A DNA stretch of 10,352 nucleotides, from positions 1 to 10,352 of the forward strand of contig JAITLF010000119.1 in NCBI GenBank assembly GCA_031278025.1. Reading direction: 5' to 3'. The notes under the pieces were generated by a model. The model had not been told where the DNA came from. It ran no database searches and saw only the letters and a list, made by a program, of their open reading frames with translations. This stretch comes from Treponema sp. (GTDB lineage: Bacteria; Spirochaetota; Spirochaetia; Treponematales; Breznakiellaceae). Positions 1 to 6,429 of this stretch are shown piece after piece; position 1 is the first letter of the stretch, and each line of letters starts with the position of its first letter. A program made the translations under genes and the position numbers.

Positions 1-2
1 GG

Positions 3-134
3 GGGCTGATCTGTATTATTGTTACCTTTGCCGCCGGGTTCTTCGCAGTTTTTCTTGCGTTTGTCTTGAACGCCCTCTCCAATATCAGAAACGATCCAGA
101 GGCTATGGCGAAACTGCGGGGGCGTCCTTTTTAA
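3..134 (+). CDS. C-terminal end of a membrane protein, possibly a Wzz-type chain-length determinant (partial)
   Basis: The window opens inside a reading frame that ends at TAA 132-134; its start lies outside. The 43 visible residues begin with a strongly hydrophobic stretch of about 25 residues (GLICIIVTFAAGFFAVFLAF), which should be a membrane helix, followed by a short polar tail with NIRNDPEAMAKLRGRPF. A final membrane helix followed by a short cytoplasmic tail is typical of the C-terminus of Wzz/chain-length-determinant proteins, which control polysaccharide length. That family call rests on topology and general resemblance only, because the diagnostic periplasmic part is not in the window. 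A strong terminator 35 bases downstream ends the transcript, so the gene does not belong to the ATPase operon. It could equally be another protein with a C-terminal membrane anchor. Confidence 0.6.
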   Translation, partial: GLICIIVTFAAGFFAVFLAFVLNALSNIRNDPEAMAKLRGRPF

Positions 135-169
135 GCGCGTATTCCTCAGGCCGCTCTGAAGCGAATCAC

Positions 170-225
170 AAAAGCCCGCAGCCGCGGAACGGATTATTCT
201 GTTTCGCGGCGACGGGCTTTTTTTT
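170..225 (+). terminator. Strong intrinsic terminator after the upstream membrane protein gene
   Basis: A long hairpin is built from GCCCG (174-178) with CGGGC (213-217), GCCGCG (181-186) with CGCGGC (205-210), and AAC (188-190) with GTT (201-203), separated by small symmetric internal loops. The apical loop is 191-200. The stem runs straight into eight T residues (218-225). The A run at 170-173 can pair with part of that tract, so it could also work, less strongly, on the reverse strand. It separates the upstream gene from the repeat region. Confidence 0.93.
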
Positions 226-310
226 GGCATTGGCCTTAGCTCCTTCCCTCCATCTTCTCACCTCCGGCTGCCGTTACCGCCGTTTCCGGGGCGGGTCCGC
301 CGGTGATCCA

Positions 311-520
311 AACCGCTCTTTCCTGATCGCCAACCGCTCTTTCCCGATCGCAAACCGCTCTTCCCCGATCGCAAACTGCTCTTTTCCGATCACAAACCGC
401 TCCTTCCCGATCGCAAACCGCTCCTTCCTGATCGCAAACCGCTCTTTCCCGATCGCAAACAGCTCTTTCCTGATCGCAAACAGCTCTTTTCCGATCACAA
501 ACCGCTCTTTCCTGATCGCA
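311..520. repeat. Tandem array 1: ten exact-length 21-bp units, each with a GATC site
   Basis: Ten head-to-tail units of exactly 21 bp start at 311, 332, 353, 374, 395, 416, 437, 458, 479 and 500. Each begins with AAC, followed by a pyrimidine-rich stretch and a GATC: the core reads GCTCTTTCCTGATCGCA with variants. Changes occur at unit columns 4, 9, 11, 12, 14, 19 and 21, so they fall on all three codon positions in any frame. There is no length variation. All ten units keep GATC, either as TGATCG, CGATCG or CGATCA. The array is open in several frames on both strands, giving heptapeptide repeats such as NRSFPIA (+) or FAIGKER (-), but I see no ribosome binding site or non-repeat coding domain attached. 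I interpret it as a minisatellite. Confidence 0.95.
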
Positions 521-550
521 AACCTGGGGTTATGAGACGAAACCCAGGTT
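521..550. repeat. Inverted repeat at the junction of arrays 1 and 2
   Basis: AACCTGGG (521-528) is the exact reverse complement of CCCAGGTT (543-550). Extending the pairing gives a 10-bp stem with one bulged G and a 9-base loop at 532-540. No T-tract follows, so it is not a normal terminator. It sits where array 1 stops and the first degenerate unit of array 2 begins (540-560). Confidence 0.7.
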
Positions 551-793
551 TACGCGACGTACACCTCTCTTTACAAGCCGCAAACCTCTCCTTCCAACGC
601 GCAAATCTCTCCCTCCAACGCGTAACCCTCTCCTTCCAACGCGCAGACCTCTCCCTCCAACGCGCAAACCTCTCCCTCCAACGCGTAACCCTCTCCTTCC
701 ACCGCGCAAACCTCTCCCTCCAACGCGCAAACCTCTCCTTCCAACGCGTACACCTCTCTCTTTCCAACTCGCAAATCTCCCGTTACAAACCGC
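540..793. repeat. Tandem array 2: about twelve 21-bp units, eight well conserved
   Basis: The conserved block is 582-749, with eight exact 21-bp units starting at 582, 603, 624, 645, 666, 687, 708 and 729. The core reads CCTCTCCTTCCAACGCG, with an 11-base pyrimidine run. More degenerate units flank it at 540-560 and 561-581, then a 23-bp unit at 750-772 and a 21-bp unit at 773-793. The two edge units at 561 and 773 share TTACAARCCGC. A 63-bp block of three units (603-665) is repeated with three differences at 666-728. Variable columns include 2, 3, 4, 11, 16 and 21, which shows no codon-position bias. The unit matches the array 1 unit at 15 of 21 positions without gaps. Confidence 0.95.
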
Positions 794-797
794 AGGC

Positions 798-1155
798 TTG
801 TCTCCGCGCGCCGGGGGCTTGTCTCCGCGCGCCGGGGGCTTGTCTCCGCGCGTTGCGGGCTTGTCTCCGCGCGTTGCGGGTTTGTCTCCGCGCGCCGGGG
901 GCTTTGTCTCCGCGCGTCGCGGGTTTGTCTCCGCGCGCCGCAGGCTTGTCTCCGCGTGCCGCGGGCTTGTCTCCGCGCGCCGCGGGTTTGTCTCCGCGCG
1001 CCGGAGGATTGTCTCCGCGCGCCGCGGGATTGTCTCCGCGCGCCGCAGGTTTGTCTCCGCGCGTTGCGGGTTTGTCTCCGCGCGTTGCGGGCTTGTCTCC
1101 GCGCGTTGCGGGCTTGTCTCCGCGCGCCGGGGGCTTGTCTCCGGCGTTACGGGGG
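798..1155. repeat. Tandem array 3: sixteen GC-rich 21-bp units plus a degenerate last copy
   Basis: Units start with TTGTCTCCGCGCG and end in a variable GC-rich part such as CCGGGGGC, TTGCGGGC or CCGCGGGT. Sixteen full units run from 798 to 1134, and a degenerate copy follows at 1135-1155. The only length change is one extra T at 903, between the fifth and sixth units. It shifts the reading frame of every possible heptapeptide translation. Units of the CCGCGCGCCGCGG form contain an inverted repeat (CCGCG-cgc-CGCGG). Resemblance to array 2 is weak (shared TCTCC and a CGCG block, about 10 of 21 positions in the best register), so common origin with arrays 1 and 2 is possible but not shown. Confidence 0.95.
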
Positions 1156-1251
1156 GAGCCGCTGGCGTTAAAGGCAAGAAGTATGCCGACATACGGCTCT
1201 TCTCGCGAATACTTTAATGCGCCTGCCCTGGAGACATTCGATAAAATTTGG

Positions 1252-1280
1252 TTGACATTTCAATGTAAGTTAAGTATATT
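1252..1280 (+). promoter_or_regulatory. Sigma-70 promoter of the ATPase operon
   Basis: TTGACA (1252-1257) is a perfect -35 box. It is separated by exactly 17 bases from TATATT (1275-1280), one mismatch from the consensus -10 box. AT-rich sequence just upstream (1240-1250) could act as an UP element. Transcription should start near 1286-1288, about 190 bases before atpE. No other gene start lies between, so this is the expected operon promoter. Confidence 0.88.
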
Positions 1281-1281
1281 A

Positions 1282-1299
1282 AACCGAATTGTTTCGGTT
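1282..1299 (+). promoter_or_regulatory. Perfect palindrome over the predicted transcription start; candidate operator or 5' hairpin
   Basis: AACCGAA (1282-1288) and TTCGGTT (1293-1299) are exact inverted repeats with a 4-base spacer (TTGT). The element begins two bases after the -10 box and covers the expected +1. Its place fits a repressor operator, or a hairpin at the mRNA 5' end that stabilises the transcript. The sequence cannot tell these apart, and I do not recognise the operator family. Confidence 0.5.
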
Positions 1300-1318
1300 G
1301 GAAAGGGAAGCGGGAATT

Positions 1319-1387
1319 ATGGCTATGGTCAGCAAGGTTGAAGTATTCATCCGCCTGTTTCGTGCGGGAATCGAAAAACAGTCTTGA
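1319..1387 (+). CDS. Possible 22-codon leader ORF in the atp 5' UTR
   Basis: ATG at 1319 opens a short frame, MAMVSKVEVFIRLFRAGIEKQS, ending at TGA 1385-1387. An AAGGGAAG stretch (1303-1310) sits eight bases upstream and could serve as a ribosome binding site. The peptide is basic and amphipathic, with no regulatory run of one amino acid that would point to classic attenuation. It lies between the promoter and atpE, inside the roughly 190-base leader. It may be a translated leader peptide or chance; nothing here proves expression. Confidence 0.3.
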   Translation: MAMVSKVEVFIRLFRAGIEKQS

Positions 1388-1411
1388 AGACGCCAGGCTC
1401 TTACGGAGCTT

Positions 1412-1455
1412 TACAAACATCATACTTTGTAGATTATCACCAGTTTTTTTGATAA
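1412..1455 (+). promoter_or_regulatory. Two small tandem hairpins in the atp leader
   Basis: TACAAA (1412-1417) can pair with TTTGTA (1426-1431). TTATCA (1434-1439) can pair with TGATAA (1450-1455), whose loop holds a run of T residues. Both stems are only 6 bp and AT-rich, so they are weak. They lie 24-67 bases before the atpE start and could influence access to its ribosome binding site at 1467-1475. I see no match to a known riboswitch. Confidence 0.3.
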
Positions 1456-1478
1456 ACTTGTGTTTGAAAGAGGAGCGT

Positions 1479-2090
1479 ATGGAAATCCAGTTGCAGGAAC
1501 TCATTGATAAAATTAAGCGGGATGGTATAGAATCCGCTGCGGAAGAGGCGTCCCGCCTGAAGGCTCAGGCGGAAGAGGATGCGAAACGGATAGTCGCCAT
1601 CGCCCGGAAGGAGGCTGAGGATATCATAGCCAAGGCTAAGGCCGATGCGGAGCGGACCGAGAAAGCGGGAGTTGCGGCGGTGGGTCAGGCTTTCCGGAAT
1701 GTGGTGCTGTCCTTTAAGACCGAGATTCAGGCTCTCCTAGACCGGATCGTTGCCCAGGAAACCGCTTCTTCTTTGACTGGCGATGTCCTTAAGGCTGTGT
1801 TGCCGGATATTCTTAAAGGCTGGGCCGGGGGAAAAGACACCCTGGACCTTATCCTGAGCGACGCCCAGGGGGCGCGGCTTACCGCGTACTTTAACGAAAA
1901 GCTTGCCGCCAGGTTGAAGAAGGGTCTGGAATTCAAGCTGGACCGGAATCTGGCCGCCGGGTTCCGTATCGCCAACCGGGACGGTTCCGCGTATTATGAT
2001 TTTTCCGCCGAATCCGTGGCGGAACTCCTGTCGTCCTACCTCAACCCCCGGCTGGTGGAAACTTTGAAAAACTCGGCGAAAGGACTCTAG
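1479..2090 (+). CDS. atpE: V/A-type ATPase subunit E (peripheral stalk)
   Basis: This 203-residue protein is the peripheral-stalk subunit that holds the catalytic head against the rotating parts, on the cytoplasmic face of the membrane. Residues 1 to about 85 are a charged, Ala/Glu/Lys-rich helix (EEASRLKAQAEEDAKRIV), the N-terminal coiled coil typical of subunit E. The rest forms the compact C-terminal domain that binds subunit B. Length fits the family (about 190-210). I chose ATG 1479 because AAAGAGGAG (1467-1475) lies directly upstream and the product then begins at the normal family N-terminus. An in-frame TTG at 1338 would add 47 residues without family character or a good ribosome binding site. 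It is the first gene of the operon; the next gene starts four bases after its stop. Its usual stalk partner, subunit G/H, is not seen. Confidence 0.9.
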   Translation: MEIQLQELIDKIKRDGIESAAEEASRLKAQAEEDAKRIVAIARKEAEDIIAKAKADAERTEKAGVAAVGQAFRNVVLSFKTEIQALLDRIVAQETASSLTGDVLKAVLPDILKGWAGGKDTLDLILSDAQGARLTAYFNEKLAARLKKGLEFKLDRNLAAGFRIANRDGSAYYDFSAESVAELLSSYLNPRLVETLKNSAKGL

Positions 2091-2094
2091 GGAC

Positions 2095-2700
2095 GTGGGG
2101 TACTATTATTTAGTCGCCCAGCTTCCCTCCCTCCTCTACGGGCAGCCGGCGCCTATGAGTTCCCGTGCTTTTTGGGACCTCTGCCGGGGCGCCTTGAGCG
2201 CGGGGGATGTGGCAATCCTGGATCAGTGTACTCTGGACCCGGATGCGCCTTCGAGTGCGGGGGCGGGACACGGGGAACCGCCTAAACCCTGTCCGTCCGC
2301 TTTTGTCAGCAGGTGGCGGGACTGGGAGCGGGCTCTCAGGCTTAACCTGGCCCGATACCGGGCGCAGCGCCTTAAACGGGAAGGCGGCGGGGGCTTTGAT
2401 TCGCCTGAGTATCCCGCAGACGCGGCGGCGGCGGCCAAGACTGCGGCGGCTATGGATTCTCCGTTAGAGGCGGAAATCTTTTTAGGCAAGGCCCGGTGGG
2501 ATGCCATAGAGCTTTTCCAGAGCATTGATTATTTTAGCAGCAACACCGTATTCGCCTATCTCCTTAAACTGCGGCTCCTGGAGCGGCGGGCCTTGTTTAA
2601 GGTGGAAGAGGGTTTTGCGGAATACAAGAGGCTTTACGCTTCCATTAAGGAACAGCCGGAACATGCCTCAAAGCGCGTTGAATCGGGAGTACCGAAATGA
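2095..2700 (+). CDS. DUF2764 family protein of the V-type ATPase operon
   Basis: This 201-residue protein starts at GTG 2095, with AAAGGA (2079-2084) ten bases upstream, and its stop overlaps the atpA start (ATGA, 2697-2700). It opens with YYYLVAQLPSLL (residues 3-14), the hallmark N-terminus of DUF2764 proteins. These are known from V-ATPase operons of spirochaetes, chlamydiae and some Bacteroidetes at exactly this place between atpE and atpA. A Gly/Ala-rich linker (residues 97-119) separates the N-terminal part from a helical C-terminal half with a Leu/Arg-rich stretch (AYLLKLRLLERRALFKVEEG, residues 154-173). It has no signal peptide or membrane helix. Its role is not established. Because the operon has no subunit C gene, I infer a stalk or ring-docking role, perhaps replacing subunit C; this is a hypothesis. 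Confidence 0.88.
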   Translation: MGYYYLVAQLPSLLYGQPAPMSSRAFWDLCRGALSAGDVAILDQCTLDPDAPSSAGAGHGEPPKPCPSAFVSRWRDWERALRLNLARYRAQRLKREGGGGFDSPEYPADAAAAAKTAAAMDSPLEAEIFLGKARWDAIELFQSIDYFSSNTVFAYLLKLRLLERRALFKVEEGFAEYKRLYASIKEQPEHASKRVESGVPK

Positions 2701-4457
2701 CCGGAACGAAAGGAACAGTGGTTGCCGTAAACGGCAATATGGTGAGCGTGCGTTTTCAGGGCGCGGTCTCCATGAACGAAGTGGGTTATGTCAAAGCCGG
2801 CGGAAAACAGCTTAAAAGCGAAGTCATCCGTATTCGGGGCGATGTTTCCCAGCTCCAGGTATTTGAGATTACCAAGGGAATCTCCGTTGGGGACGAGGTG
2901 GAATACACCGGGGACATGCTGGCGGTAGAAGTCGGTCCCGGCCTTCTGGGCCAGGTTTTTGACGGACTCCAGAACCCCTTGCCTAAACTCGCCGAAGCGG
3001 CGGGTTATTTCTTGGAACGAGGCGTCTACCTTGATCCGCTGCCGTCGGATAGAGTGTGGGAGTTTACCCCCACCGTAAAGGCAGGGGACCGGGTGGAGCG
3101 GGCGGATACCCTTGGCACGGTTCCGGAAGGGGCCTTTACCCACCGGATCATGGTCCCTTTCGGGATGTACGGGTCCTATACGGTGGCGTCGGTAAAAGAA
3201 GCCGGGTCCTACACGATTCGGGAGACTGTCGCGGAACTTGTGGACGACAAGGGCAAGACCTTCCCGGTGGCGATGTCTTTTCGCTGGCCCGTCAAGCGGC
3301 CGGTGGATTGCTATGAGGAGCGGCTCCGGCCCGATGAACCTATGGTTACCCGTGTCAGGCTTATCGACACCTTCTTTCCCGTGGCCCGGGGAGGAACTTA
3401 CTGTATTCCCGGTCCTTTCGGTGCGGGAAAGACCGTCTTGCAGCAGATCACCAGCCGCCACGCCGATGTGGACATCGTGATCCTGGCTGCCTGCGGTGAG
3501 CGGGCCGGCGAAGTGGTGGAAACCCTCAAGGAGTTCCCTGAACTTCTTGATCCCAAAACCGGACGCTCGCTTATGGAACGGACGGTGATCATCTGTAACA
3601 CCTCCTCTATGCCGGTGGCGGCCCGGGAAGCGTCGGTATATACGGCGGTAACCCTGGCGGAATACTACCGGCAGATGGGGCTGAATGTGCTTCTTTTGGC
3701 GGACTCCACAAGCCGCTGGGCTCAGGCCATGCGGGAGATGTCCGGACGCCTGGAGGAGATTCCCGGGGAAGAAGCCTTTCCCGCGTATCTGGAATCCACT
3801 ATCGCCAGCTTCTACGAACGGGCCGGTTTGGTGCGCCTTAAAGACGGTTCAATCGGCTCGGTTACCATAGGCGGAACCGTCAGTCCCGCAGGCGGTAACT
3901 TTGAAGAGCCGGTAACTCAGGCGACGCTCAAGGTGGTGGGGGCCTTTCACGGCCTGTCCCGGGAACGGTCCGACGCCCGTAAGTATCCCGCCATACATCC
4001 CCTGGATTCCTGGTCCAAGTACAAGGGTATTCTGCCGGCGGACAAAGTCGCCTATGCCCACGGCTTTATGGCCCGGGGCAGTGAAGTTGAACAGATGATG
4101 AAGGTCGTGGGCGAGGAAGGCACGAGCATAGACGACTATGTGGTTTACCTTAAAGGCGATCTCCTGGACGCCGTGTACTTCCAGCAGAACTCCTTTGACG
4201 CGGTGGACGCTGCGGTAAGCCCGGAACGGCAAAAGCATATATTTGGCCGGCTGTTGAGGATTTTGGCGTCGAAACTTTCCTTTGCGGATAAAAACGGGGC
4301 CCGGTCCTGGTTTAACCGCCTGAGACAGCGGTTTCTTGACTACAATGGATCGGAATGGCAGAGCGAACGGTTCCTTGCCCTGGAAAAGGAAATCGAATCC
4401 ACGGTGGCCGAACGTTCCGGCGGCATAGAAGCGTCGGCGGAAAAATACTTGGCGTAA
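2697..4457 (+). CDS. atpA: V/A-type ATPase catalytic subunit A
   Basis: This 586-residue protein is the ATP-binding, catalytic subunit; three copies alternate with subunit B in the cytoplasmic head. An N-terminal beta-barrel (about 1-75) is followed by the A-specific insertion (about 110-200). Walker A, GPFGAGKT, is at residues 239-246; GERAGE with the catalytic glutamate at 267-272; the Walker B region VLLLADS at 331-337; and the family signature PAIHPLDSWS at 431-440. All expected catalytic residues are present and the length is usual for bacterial V-type A subunits (about 580-600). Its ATG overlaps the previous stop by four bases, which suggests translational coupling; atpB follows after 16 bases. 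A long reverse-strand open frame at 2634-3461 covers its 5' half but is a compositional shadow. Confidence 0.97.
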   Translation: MTGTKGTVVAVNGNMVSVRFQGAVSMNEVGYVKAGGKQLKSEVIRIRGDVSQLQVFEITKGISVGDEVEYTGDMLAVEVGPGLLGQVFDGLQNPLPKLAEAAGYFLERGVYLDPLPSDRVWEFTPTVKAGDRVERADTLGTVPEGAFTHRIMVPFGMYGSYTVASVKEAGSYTIRETVAELVDDKGKTFPVAMSFRWPVKRPVDCYEERLRPDEPMVTRVRLIDTFFPVARGGTYCIPGPFGAGKTVLQQITSRHADVDIVILAACGERAGEVVETLKEFPELLDPKTGRSLMERTVIICNTSSMPVAAREASVYTAVTLAEYYRQMGLNVLLLADSTSRWAQAMREMSGRLEEIPGEEAFPAYLESTIASFYERAGLVRLKDGSIGSVTIGGTVSPAGGNFEEPVTQATLKVVGAFHGLSRERSDARKYPAIHPLDSWSKYKGILPADKVAYAHGFMARGSEVEQMMKVVGEEGTSIDDYVVYLKGDLLDAVYFQQNSFDAVDAAVSPERQKHIFGRLLRILASKLSFADKNGARSWFNRLRQRFLDYNGSEWQSERFLALEKEIESTVAERSGGIEASAEKYLA

Positions 4458-4473
4458 GGGGAAGTAGGAAAAC

Positions 4474-5769
4474 ATGAAGAAGGTATATAGTAAGATTGAA
4501 TCCATTACCGGAAGCGTCATTACCGTGCGGGCCGAAGGGATCCGCTACGGGGACCTTGCGGAAGTGGATACCGTATTCGGCGTCTCTCTTGCGGAGGTGA
4601 ACCGTTTGGAAAACGGCCTGGTTTCCCTACAGGTATTCGCCGGGGGCCGGGGTATTTCCACCGGCGACACGGTCCGCTTCCTTGGCCGGGAGATGCAAGT
4701 TTCTTTCTCGGAAAACCTCATGGGCCGGGTCTTCTCCGGTTCCGGTGCGCCCCGGGATAAGGGGCCGGCCCTTCACGAGAACCTAATCTCCATTGGCGGG
4801 CCTTCGGTCAACCCTGCTCAGCGTATCATTCCCCGAAAGATGATTCGTACGGGTATCCCCATGATCGACCTCTTTAACACCCTGGTAGTCTCCCAGAAGC
4901 TCCCGATTTTTTCGGTCTCCGGGGAACCTTACAACGAGCTTTTGGCCCGCATCGCCATGCAGGCCGAGGTTGACGTCATCCTGCTTGGAGGCATGGGCCT
5001 TAAATACGACGATTACCTTTTCTTTAAGGACACCCTTGAAGAAGGAGGCGCCCTGCCCCGGACAGTGATGTTCGTCCATACCGCCAGCGATCCCACCGTT
5101 GAGTGTCTAATGATCCCCGATATGTCCCTGGCTGTGGCGGAGCAGTTCGCCCTTCAAGGCAAGGACGTGCTGGTCCTCCTTACGGATATGACCAACTTCG
5201 CGGACGCCATGAAGGAAATCTCGATCATTCAGGAACAGGTCCCCAGTAACCGGGGTTATCCCGGGGACCTTTACAGCCAGCTTGCCTCCCGGTACGAAAA
5301 GGCCGTTGACTTTGAAACCGCCGGGTCTATTACGATTTTGGGGGTAACTACCATGCCTGGGGATGACGTAACCCATCCGGTACCGGACAACACGGGGTAC
5401 ATCACCGAGGGTCAGTATTACCTTAAAAACGGCCGGATCGAACCCTTCGGGTCCCTTTCCCGGTTAAAACAGCAGGTGAACGGTAAGACCAGGGCGGATC
5501 ACCGGGCCTTAATGGACGGTATGATCAAACTCTATTCCGCCTTCAAGGATACGTTGGAAAAGAAGGCCATGGGCTTCATCATGACTGCCTGGGACGACAA
5601 GCTCCTTAAATACGGGGACAAGTTCGAGAAGGAGATGATGGACCTTTCGGTCAACATTCCCCTGGAAAGGGCGTTGGATCTGGGTTGGGAGATCCTTGCG
5701 GACTGTTTCAGTCCTGAAGAAACAGGACTGCGGACCGAACTTATCGAGAAGTTTTGGCCCAAGAAGTAG
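4474..5769 (+). CDS. atpB: V/A-type ATPase subunit B (non-catalytic)
   Basis: This 431-residue subunit alternates with A in the head and supplies regulatory or arginine-finger residues to the catalytic sites. It has the family layout: beta-barrel (about 1-75), then a nucleotide-fold domain. The site equivalent to the P-loop has no Walker lysine: [10 protein letters not shown] (146-155), as expected for a B subunit (typically SGSGLPHNE). The sequence SLSRL around R330 is the likely arginine-finger motif. [18 protein letters not shown] (260-277) is typical. [13 protein letters not shown] (172-184) differs from the archaeal form, as in the spirochaete/chlamydia branch. AGGA (4466-4469) lies just before the ATG. 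atpD follows nine bases after the stop. Confidence 0.96.
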   Translation: MKKVYSKIESITGSVITVRAEGIRYGDLAEVDTVFGVSLAEVNRLENGLVSLQVFAGGRGISTGDTVRFLGREMQVSFSENLMGRVFSGSGAPRDKGPALHENLISIGGPSVNPAQRIIPRKMIRTGIPMIDLFNTLVVSQKLPIFSVSGEPYNELLARIAMQAEVDVILLGGMGLKYDDYLFFKDTLEEGGALPRTVMFVHTASDPTVECLMIPDMSLAVAEQFALQGKDVLVLLTDMTNFADAMKEISIIQEQVPSNRGYPGDLYSQLASRYEKAVDFETAGSITILGVTTMPGDDVTHPVPDNTGYITEGQYYLKNGRIEPFGSLSRLKQQVNGKTRADHRALMDGMIKLYSAFKDTLEKKAMGFIMTAWDDKLLKYGDKFEKEMMDLSVNIPLERALDLGWEILADCFSPEETGLRTELIEKFWPKK

Positions 5770-5778
5770 CGAGGGGTA

Positions 5779-6429
5779 ATGGCAAAGATAAAGCTCACGA
5801 AGAACGAGCTCAAGAAACAGAAAGATTCCCTCAAGATGTTCCGGCGTTACCTGCCTACGCTGATGTTGAAAAAACAGCAGCTCCAGGCGGAAATCAGGAC
5901 GGTGGAACTGAGGATCAGGGAGCGGGAAGATGAGCGGGACCGGCTTACCCAGGTCTTTCAGGCGTGGATCGCTGTGTTCGGCGAAACCGGGTTTTTTACC
6001 CCCGGTATCCTCAAGATAACCGGGGTGAAGGCCGCCGCCGGGAACATTGCCGGCGTGTCCATTCCTCTGTTCGGGGGGGCGGACTTCGCGGTGGAAGCCT
6101 ACGACTTGGCGCGTACCCCCCTGTGGCTTGACACCGCAGTGGACCGGATGAAACAGGTCTTGCTCCTGGACCTGGAAATAGAGACCCTGGCGGAACAGCG
6201 CCGGAGGCTGGATCACGAATTGCGGGTTACCACGCAGCGGGTCAATCTCTTTGAAAAGATCAAGATCCCCGAGACCAGGGGCAACATCAAGACGATACAG
6301 GTCTACTTGGGAGATCAGCAGACCTCCGCAGTGGTCCGGGGCAAAATCGCCAAACGCGGTCTTGCCCGGGCAGCCCAGGGAATGGCCGCTTCCACGGGAA
6401 GCGGGGTCTCCAAGGGAGTTGCGCCATGA
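5779..6429 (+). CDS. atpD: V/A-type ATPase subunit D (central shaft)
   Basis: This 216-residue protein is the rotating central shaft that couples ATP hydrolysis in the head to the membrane ring. Two long, charged helices expected to form an antiparallel coiled coil lie at about residues 5-70 (ELKKQKDSLKMFRRYLPTLM and on) and 130-180 (MKQVLLLDLEIETLAEQRRR and on). A more globular, Gly-rich middle separates them. The C-terminal tail (about 185-216) is basic and Ala/Gly-rich. Length matches the family. GAGGGG (5771-5776) precedes the ATG. Its TGA overlaps the atpI ATG (ATGA, 6426-6429), so the two are probably translationally coupled. Subunit F, which normally binds D, is not encoded in this window. 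Confidence 0.93.
   Translation: MAKIKLTKNELKKQKDSLKMFRRYLPTLMLKKQQLQAEIRTVELRIREREDERDRLTQVFQAWIAVFGETGFFTPGILKITGVKAAAGNIAGVSIPLFGGADFAVEAYDLARTPLWLDTAVDRMKQVLLLDLEIETLAEQRRRLDHELRVTTQRVNLFEKIKIPETRGNIKTIQVYLGDQQTSAVVRGKIAKRGLARAAQGMAASTGSGVSKGVAP

Noticed and set aside
311..1155. CRISPR array
   Set aside because: Units are contiguous 21-mers with no unique spacers between them, and no cas gene is nearby.
311..1155. Plasmid-type iteron replication origin
   Set aside because: The 21-bp period fits iterons, but there is no rep gene, no DnaA-box cluster and no AT-rich melting region next to the arrays, and the context is chromosomal housekeeping genes.
1178..1200. Group II intron domain V-like string GAGCCGTATG on the reverse strand
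   Set aside because: The required pairing partner and bulge are absent; the sequence only forms a 5-bp GTATG/CATAC stem.
224..1341. Open frames of 70-270 codons through the repeat arrays on both strands (for example 532-1341 +, 530-1192 -, 495-767 -, 274-498 -)
   Set aside because: They exist because 21-bp units without stops keep several frames open. Starts lie at the edges of or inside repeats without ribosome binding sites, frames are broken at 750-772 and 903, and substitutions show no codon-position pattern.
1338..1478. 47-residue N-terminal extension of AtpE from a TTG codon
   Set aside because: No ribosome binding site at 1338, the extension does not resemble subunit E, and a good AGGAG lies before ATG 1479.
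2634..3461. 275-codon reverse-strand frame opposite atpA (also 3849-4520 reverse)
   Set aside because: Antisense shadow of a GC-rich conserved gene; no ribosome binding site and no recognisable protein.
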